Origin: Devosia equisanguinis
GTDB lineage: Bacteria; Pseudomonadota; Alphaproteobacteria; Rhizobiales; Hyphomicrobiaceae
Direction: 5' to 3'
Length of the DNA stretch: 9,182 nt
NCBI GenBank assembly: GCA_945901835.1
Contig: CAMDMH010000081.1
Location: 1-9,182 of the forward strand
In this document: positions 5,597-9,182 of the stretch, piece after piece
How the letters are laid out: the number at the start of each line of letters is the position of its first letter
How positions within the stretch are numbered: the first letter of the stretch is position 1
Made by a program: the position numbers and the translations under genes
Notes under the pieces: generated by a model
The model's input: only the letters and a program-made list of their open reading frames with translations
Database searches by the model: none
What the model was told of the DNA's origin: nothing

Positions 5597-6496
5597 ATGC
5601 AGCAAAAGACAGGCATGGAGCTGCTGACCACCCTCGAGGCGGCGGACTATCTGCGGATCAAGGAGCGCAAGCTCTATGAACTGGTGGCGGAAGGCGCGAT
5701 CCCCTGCACGAAGGTCACCGGCAAGTGGCTTTTCTCGCGCGGTGACCTCGACCGCTGGCTTCTGGCGGGCATGGCCCGGCCGCTCGGCGTCATCCCGGCC
5801 GAGCCCCCGCCGATCGTCGGCGGTAGCCACGATCCCCTGCTGCAATGGGCGCTGTCGGAGAGCCGCGCAGGCCTCGCTATTCTCCCCGAGGGCAGTGAGA
5901 GCGGTTACAGGCGGTTCCTCTCCGGCCAAGTGCTTGCCGCCGCGATCCACTTCCACGATCTCGACGATCCCGCGAAGGACGCCAACATCGAAATCGTCTC
6001 GAAGGAAAGCTCGCTCTACGACGCCGTGCTCATTGGTTTCGCCGCGCGTGAGCAGGGGCTCGTCGTCGCGTCGGGCAATCCGCTCGGGCTTGCGAGCGTC
6101 GCGGATGCCGTCGCGAAAGGCGCGCGGCTGGTTTCGCGTCCGGAAGGTGCGGGTGCGCAGCAACTCCTTCTGGGTCTCCTGAAGCGCGCCGGCATTCGGC
6201 CCGCCGCCATCAAGCATGCCCTCACCGCCCCGACCGGCCCCGACATCGCCCAGGCCGTTCGCGCCGGCCATGCCGATTGGGGCGTCGCCACACGTTCGGT
6301 CGCGACCGGAGCCGGTGTCGACTTCGTGCCGCTTATCACCGAGCGCTTCGATCTGCTGATGCGCCAGCGCGACAGCTATCGGGCGCCGCTGCAATCCTTC
6401 CTCGCGCTGCTGCACACACCGACATTCGCCGCGCGCGCTGCCGAACTCGGCGGCCTCGACGTCACCGGCGCCGGCTCCATTCGTTGGGCGCCCTGA
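5597..6496 (+). CDS. One-component regulator: helix-turn-helix (excisionase type) fused to a periplasmic-binding-protein-like domain (299 aa)
   Basis: The protein has no signal peptide and should be cytoplasmic. Residues about 9-55 form an excisionase/MerR-type helix-turn-helix: LTTLEAADYLRIKERKLYELV, then GAIPCTKVTGKWLFSR and DLDRWL. Residues about 75-290 match the PBP-like domain found in COG1910 proteins, with GSHDPLLQWAL, GSESGYRRFLSG, LVVASGNPLGL, RPEGAGAQQLL and ADWGVATRS. In this architecture the binding domain acts as a cytoplasmic sensor, usually for molybdate or tungstate, and the helix-turn-helix binds the promoter of the uptake genes. Its position, divergent from tupB, supports this. 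The ATG at 5597 has AGGA only 2 bases upstream, too close to be ideal; the ATG at 5615 is an alternative. The likely role is repressing tupBCA, and perhaps itself, when the oxyanion is plentiful. Confidence 0.85.
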   Translation: MQQKTGMELLTTLEAADYLRIKERKLYELVAEGAIPCTKVTGKWLFSRGDLDRWLLAGMARPLGVIPAEPPPIVGGSHDPLLQWALSESRAGLAILPEGSESGYRRFLSGQVLAAAIHFHDLDDPAKDANIEIVSKESSLYDAVLIGFAAREQGLVVASGNPLGLASVADAVAKGARLVSRPEGAGAQQLLLGLLKRAGIRPAAIKHALTAPTGPDIAQAVRAGHADWGVATRSVATGAGVDFVPLITERFDLLMRQRDSYRAPLQSFLALLHTPTFAARAAELGGLDVTGAGSIRWAP

Positions 6497-6521
6497 TCTC
6501 GATCGAGAAGACGCGAAGGTT

Positions 6522-7016
6522 TCACACGACGCCGCCGCCCCCGACTTCCACCACCTGACGGCTCAGCATCACCGACACACCGAGATCCACGACGACGTCG
6601 AGCAGCATGGTATAGGCCGTCACCCACGCCGTGTTGATCTGGAACGACGACAGCACGACATAACCGCCGTGGTGCTGCAGGATGACATACGTGATGATGA
6701 ACAGCGGCACGATCGACGTCAGCGCATCGATCCACATCTGGTGCTTGGTGCCGGCACCGACCAGGATGAGGCTTCCCATTTGAATCCAGATGTACGTCAG
6801 CAGTACCCAGGTCACCGCGAATTCCGCGCGGCCGAGCCACTGCGGCGGTGGGCTCCAGCCGGGTGCGGCAATGAAGAAAAGCCCGATCGCAAAGGACATG
6901 AGCAACGACGACCAGATGCTGATCGCATATCCGTTGGGATGCCAATGCCGGCGCGGCAGGGGATGAGTGTTGTCCATCATGCCCGCTATCTGTGACGCCG
7001 TGAGTTTCTGAGCCAT
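6522..7016 (-). CDS. Four-helix inner-membrane protein of unknown function (164 aa)
   Basis: I do not recognise the family. After a polar N-terminus (MAQKLTASQIAGMMDNTHPL, then PRRHWHPNG) come four hydrophobic segments at about residues 31-52, 65-87, 94-114 and 129-151. Several aromatic and histidine residues lie at the membrane edges (HWHPNGY, KHQMW, QHHGGY), but no cofactor motif is clear. The ATG at 7016-7014 is chosen over the upstream ATG at 7076 because AGGAGG (7027-7022) stands 5 bases before it. The gene runs in the same direction as the two membrane-protein genes upstream, after a 110-bp gap that contains a TTGAC-N4-GTCAA palindrome, so it may have its own promoter. It converges with the regulator gene, only 25 bp from its stop. 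Function, and any link to oxygen control, are inference. Confidence 0.82.
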   Translation of the reverse strand: MAQKLTASQIAGMMDNTHPLPRRHWHPNGYAISIWSSLLMSFAIGLFFIAAPGWSPPPQWLGRAEFAVTWVLLTYIWIQMGSLILVGAGTKHQMWIDALTSIVPLFIITYVILQHHGGYVVLSSFQINTAWVTAYTMLLDVVVDLGVSVMLSRQVVEVGGGGVV

Positions 7017-7021
7017 ACCTG

Positions 7022-7027
7022 CCTCCT
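7022..7027 (-). promoter_or_regulatory. Shine-Dalgarno site that decides the start of the four-helix protein
   Basis: On the minus strand AGGAGG ends 5 bases before the ATG at 7016. This rules in that start over an in-frame ATG 20 codons upstream, which would add a region without hydrophobic or family character. Confidence 0.7.
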
Positions 7028-7081
7028 GTTGGCAGCCGCAGGATCGAAAACGAAGTGTGGCAGGATCGGCGGGCATCGCCG

Positions 7082-7095
7082 TTGACGGGGGTCAA
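7082..7095. promoter_or_regulatory. FNR/FixK-type palindrome TTGAC-N4-GTCAA
   Basis: TTGAC GGGG GTCAA is a perfect 14-bp palindrome centred about 72 bases before the ATG of the four-helix protein. Crp/Fnr-family regulators of alphaproteobacteria (FnrL, FixK and relatives) bind sites of the form TTGAY-N4-RTCAA. With an activator site at -41.5, transcription would start near 7047 on the minus strand, leaving a leader of about 30 bases. The -10 near 7053-7058 (ACACTT on the minus strand) is only fair. The same bases give CTTGAC on the minus strand, a good -35, but no -10 follows it at normal spacing. Confidence 0.5.
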
Positions 7096-7126
7096 GACCA
7101 TTCGGCTGCGTGGCTGAAACGGCCTG

Positions 7127-7684
7127 TCACGACGTCTGAATTTCCACGGCCGCCCTGCTCAGGCGCAGATAGAGATCGCGCCGCCGCTTGATCGGCCACC
7201 AGTCGTAGAGGAACACCTCGATCGGCTTCCAGTTCGCGACCCAGCCCAAGATGATCAGGCTCTCCTCGAACGTCCGCGCCAACGGCCCCGTTCCCAATGC
7301 CGTGCGCGCGAATTGACTGGCGAAAAGGCAGACCAGCAGAACCGGCAACCCGATCGATAGATAGCGCCGGCCGTTGCGGAACAACTCTCGCATGTCCCGC
7401 GCGAGCGCCTCGGCACGCTGGCCGAAGTAGTTGGCGAGAGATTTCGGCAGATCGCGGTCGCGCGCCTTTATCGCTTCCGCCTCGGGCAGATGGATGATGA
7501 GGCGAAGTCTGGCGTCGGAGGCGAGCTCGCGCGCCCAGCCGACGATGTAGTCTTCCGCATCCTGATCGAGATCGCGCTCGTGGAATGGCGATGGATCGAG
7601 CGAGTTGAAGAGCTGTGCAAGCTCCTTGATGCGCACTTCGATCACGCCTTCGCCGTCGCGGATGATCGTGCCTGATACCGCCAT
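7127..7684 (-). CDS. Two-helix membrane protein of unknown function, coupled to the MgtC/DUF4010 gene (185 aa)
   Basis: I do not recognise a named family. The first 105 or so residues are soluble and charged. They include VRIKELAQLFNSLDPSPFHERDLD, then DAEDYIVGWARE, which looks like a conserved block, and LIIHLPEAEA. Two hydrophobic segments follow, at about residues 108-126 and 140-160, separated by a short loop, and a basic tail (KRRRDLYLRLSR) ends the protein. A cytoplasmic N-terminal domain with a C-terminal membrane hairpin is the likely topology. The ATG at 7684-7682 begins 2 bases after the stop of the upstream gene, so translation is very probably coupled. The frame stays open upstream, but that part only overlaps the other gene. 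It may act with the MgtC/DUF4010 protein; that is inferred from the coupling alone. Confidence 0.8.
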   Translation of the reverse strand: MAVSGTIIRDGEGVIEVRIKELAQLFNSLDPSPFHERDLDQDAEDYIVGWARELASDARLRLIIHLPEAEAIKARDRDLPKSLANYFGQRAEALARDMRELFRNGRRYLSIGLPVLLVCLFASQFARTALGTGPLARTFEESLIILGWVANWKPIEVFLYDWWPIKRRRDLYLRLSRAAVEIQTS

Positions 7685-7686
7685 TC

Positions 7687-8964
7687 TCAGACCATCCCGG
7701 ATAAAGTGCGTGCCGCGACGCCCGCAACGATCGCTAGCCCCGAGATGACCGCCATCCACCGCCCTATCCGGCCCCCGCCTGCGACCCAGCTCATGCCGGC
7801 CTTGACGCAAGTGTTGACGCCGAGTGCGATCAGGATCGCATTGGCTCCGGTCACCGGCGTGATCGTGCCGCCGCCGAGCTGTGCCATCGACAGCGAGATC
7901 GCATCGACATCTGCGATCCCCGATGCCGCCGCCAGGACATAAGCGCCAGCTTGACCCGCCATCGCCGTGGCGACCTTCGCGCCCAGAGTGATCACAGTGA
8001 GCAGCAGTCCGAACTTGAGCACGGTCGTGAGATCGAATGGATTTGACACCTTGAGGCCGTTACCGTGACTGGTTTCCCCGGGTGGCCGCCGCATCAGCGC
8101 CAGCGCGCCCACGGCGAGCACGGCACCTGCCGCCAGGGCTGCCGGTCCGACGTTCGCCAGCATCCATGGATTGACGATGCCGACGATCACGAGCACCCGC
8201 GCCATCATCGTCGCACTTGCCGCCAGCATGCCCGCGACCAGGAGCTTTTCCTGCCCGGGATTGTCGCGCGAAAAGCGCGCGAGCGACAATGTCACGGCCG
8301 TCGACGAGACGAGCCCGCCTGCGATCCCCGTCAGCAGGATGCCACGATCGTCACCCGTCATCTTGATCGAGATGTATCCCGCGAACGACATGGCCGCGAT
8401 CAGGATCGTCAACAGCCACAGCGTGTGCGGATTGAGTGAGCTCCACGGATCGACCGTCCGATCCGGTAGCAGCGGCAGCATTATGAACGTCATCGCCAGC
8501 AGCACGAGCGCCGACCGCAGTTCCTCCCAGGTGAGCCGCTTGATCCAGCCGTGCATGATCGACTTGGCCGAGAGCAGTCCAGCCGTGACCACGCCCCCTG
8601 CTGCTGCGGCCTGTGGCTCGCCGATCGCCGCCAGCGCGCCCAGACCGAAGGTGAGCATCGCCGCAACCGCCGATGTCGCGCTGTAGGTGTTCTCGCGTGC
8701 GAGTTCTCGCACCATGAACACGACGATGGCGGCGGAGAACACCGTGAATGCCAGAGCCAGTGCAAGAACGCCGCCGCTGTTGGGAAAGCGCGCCGCAATC
8801 GCACCCCACACGCCGCCCAGCAGGCCCGCGAGCGCGAACGTCCTGAGGCCAGCCGCGCGCTCGCCATCCAGCTCCGCCCGGCGCTGCCAGCCGCGTTCCA
8901 GGCCGATCAGCAACCCGACGGCCAGCGCAACGGACATGCGCTCGAACAGCTCGAAGGTATCCAC
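7687..8964 (-). CDS. MgtC/DUF4010 family inner-membrane protein (425 aa)
   Basis: The N-terminal third is a MgtC-type membrane domain: MSVALAVGLLIGLERGW, a charged loop, then GLRTFALAGLLGG, the usual signature. The rest, about residues 180-420, matches DUF4010, with SFAGYISIKMTGDDRGILLTGIAGGLVSSTAVT in the middle (conserved G and SSTA residues) and ASGIADVDAISLSMA near the end. More than ten hydrophobic segments are visible. MgtC proteins are linked to growth at low magnesium and to membrane ATP synthase control in pathogens, but the function of the DUF4010-bearing form is unknown, and transport has not been shown to my knowledge. The start is GTG at 8964-8962, with GGGAG (8976-8972) 7 bases upstream. 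It is the first gene of the leftward group, followed within 2 bases by the 185-residue membrane protein. Confidence 0.9.
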   Translation of the reverse strand: MDTFELFERMSVALAVGLLIGLERGWQRRAELDGERAAGLRTFALAGLLGGVWGAIAARFPNSGGVLALALAFTVFSAAIVVFMVRELARENTYSATSAVAAMLTFGLGALAAIGEPQAAAAGGVVTAGLLSAKSIMHGWIKRLTWEELRSALVLLAMTFIMLPLLPDRTVDPWSSLNPHTLWLLTILIAAMSFAGYISIKMTGDDRGILLTGIAGGLVSSTAVTLSLARFSRDNPGQEKLLVAGMLAASATMMARVLVIVGIVNPWMLANVGPAALAAGAVLAVGALALMRRPPGETSHGNGLKVSNPFDLTTVLKFGLLLTVITLGAKVATAMAGQAGAYVLAAASGIADVDAISLSMAQLGGGTITPVTGANAILIALGVNTCVKAGMSWVAGGGRIGRWMAVISGLAIVAGVAARTLSGMV

Positions 8965-9147
8965 GTCGCTTCTCCCGGCCGGCTGGGCAGGTTCCCACCG
9001 GCGAATGCTACGCTACATTCCAACGAACGCGAGATTTCTTCTTGGCCGTAGGTCGGGTCGATGCCACTGGCTCATTGGGGCTACGTTAATCTGGATCCGG
9101 AGGTTGCCTGAGCGCGCGCGGGGAGAGAAACGAGCATTTTTCCAGTC
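8965..9147. other. 183-bp divergent spacer at the right edge
   Basis: No gene is seen here. The stretch should hold the promoter of the MgtC/DUF4010 gene, but no clear -35/-10 pair was found. A small inverted repeat GAATG-N8-CATTC lies at 9003-9020, with a GCTAC repeat inside it. A run of five T is at 9137-9141. Confidence 0.45.
8972..8976 (-). promoter_or_regulatory. Shine-Dalgarno site that supports a GTG start
   Basis: On the minus strand GGGAG is followed by 7 bases and then GTG at 8964. The protein from there starts directly before the first MgtC helix, which fits the family length. Confidence 0.65.
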
Positions 9148-9182
9148 ATGACGCTCGATGTGCCACCCGTACGGCTTCTCCC
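9148..9182 (+). CDS. Possible start of a gene cut by the right edge
   Basis: An ATG at 9148 opens a frame reading MTLDVPPVRLL to the window edge. Some GGDEF-type diguanylate cyclases of Hyphomicrobiales begin with a similar MTLDVPT sequence before their first membrane helix, so that is one guess. The purine-rich GGGGAGAG near 9120-9127 is about 20 bases away, too far for a good ribosome site. Eleven codons are not enough to be sure that this is a gene. Confidence 0.25.
   Translation, partial: MTLDVPPVRLL

Noticed and set aside
5483..6415. Minus-strand open frame of 310 codons opposite the regulator gene
   Set aside because: It mirrors the regulator gene, which has recognisable helix-turn-helix and binding domains, and it overlaps the start of tupB. 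Its protein has no family character.
6497..6508. Palindrome TCTCGATCGAGA between the converging regulator and four-helix genes as a terminator
   Set aside because: It has no room for a hairpin loop without losing pairs and no T run on either strand. A 12-bp palindrome alone is not enough.

Overview
The window reads as chromosomal DNA of a high-GC alphaproteobacterium, most likely of the order Hyphomicrobiales (Bradyrhizobium/Xanthobacteraceae-like). This rests on GC-rich third codon positions, an orphan TctC/Bug-type periplasmic binding protein, a DUF3297 protein, and dense palindromic repeats between genes. The genus is inference. No transposase, phage gene, CRISPR array, tRNA or rRNA is seen.

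Layout, left to right. (1) 1-623, +: the C-terminal third of a phosphomannomutase/phosphoglucomutase, cut by the left edge. (2) 624-1200: 577 bases without a convincing gene but full of inverted repeats. The core is a 215-bp element (741-955) bounded by near-perfect 27/28-bp inverted repeats, holding a chain of hairpins and flanked by two more nested stem-loops. (3) 1201-1461, -: a DUF3297 protein, divergent from (4) 1679-2014, +: a small secreted protein of unknown function. (5) 2099-3166, +: an orphan tripartite-tricarboxylate-type (TctC/Bug) binding protein with a TTG start and a strong Shine-Dalgarno sequence, ended by a long hairpin at 3186-3217.

(6) 5534-3223, -: a complete tungstate-type ABC transporter operon in the order permease (tupB), ATPase (tupC), binding protein (tupA). 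It diverges across 62 bp from (7) 5597-6496, +: a one-component regulator that joins an excisionase-type helix-turn-helix to a periplasmic-binding-protein-like domain. The simplest reading is an oxyanion uptake system under the control of a cytoplasmic protein that senses the same oxyanion. The 62-bp gap holds short palindromes that are candidate operators.

(8) 8964-6522, -: a MgtC/DUF4010 membrane protein, a two-helix membrane protein beginning 2 bases after its stop codon, and, after a 110-bp gap, a four-helix membrane protein of unknown function. That gap carries a perfect TTGAC-N4-GTCAA palindrome of the FNR/FixK type, so the last gene may be oxygen- or redox-controlled. (9) 8965-9182: a mostly empty spacer, ending in a possible gene start cut by the right edge.

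The points most worth a second look are the structured element at 741-955, the regulator/transporter divergent region, and the FNR/FixK-like box before the four-helix protein. All function calls come from reading motifs; no database search was run.
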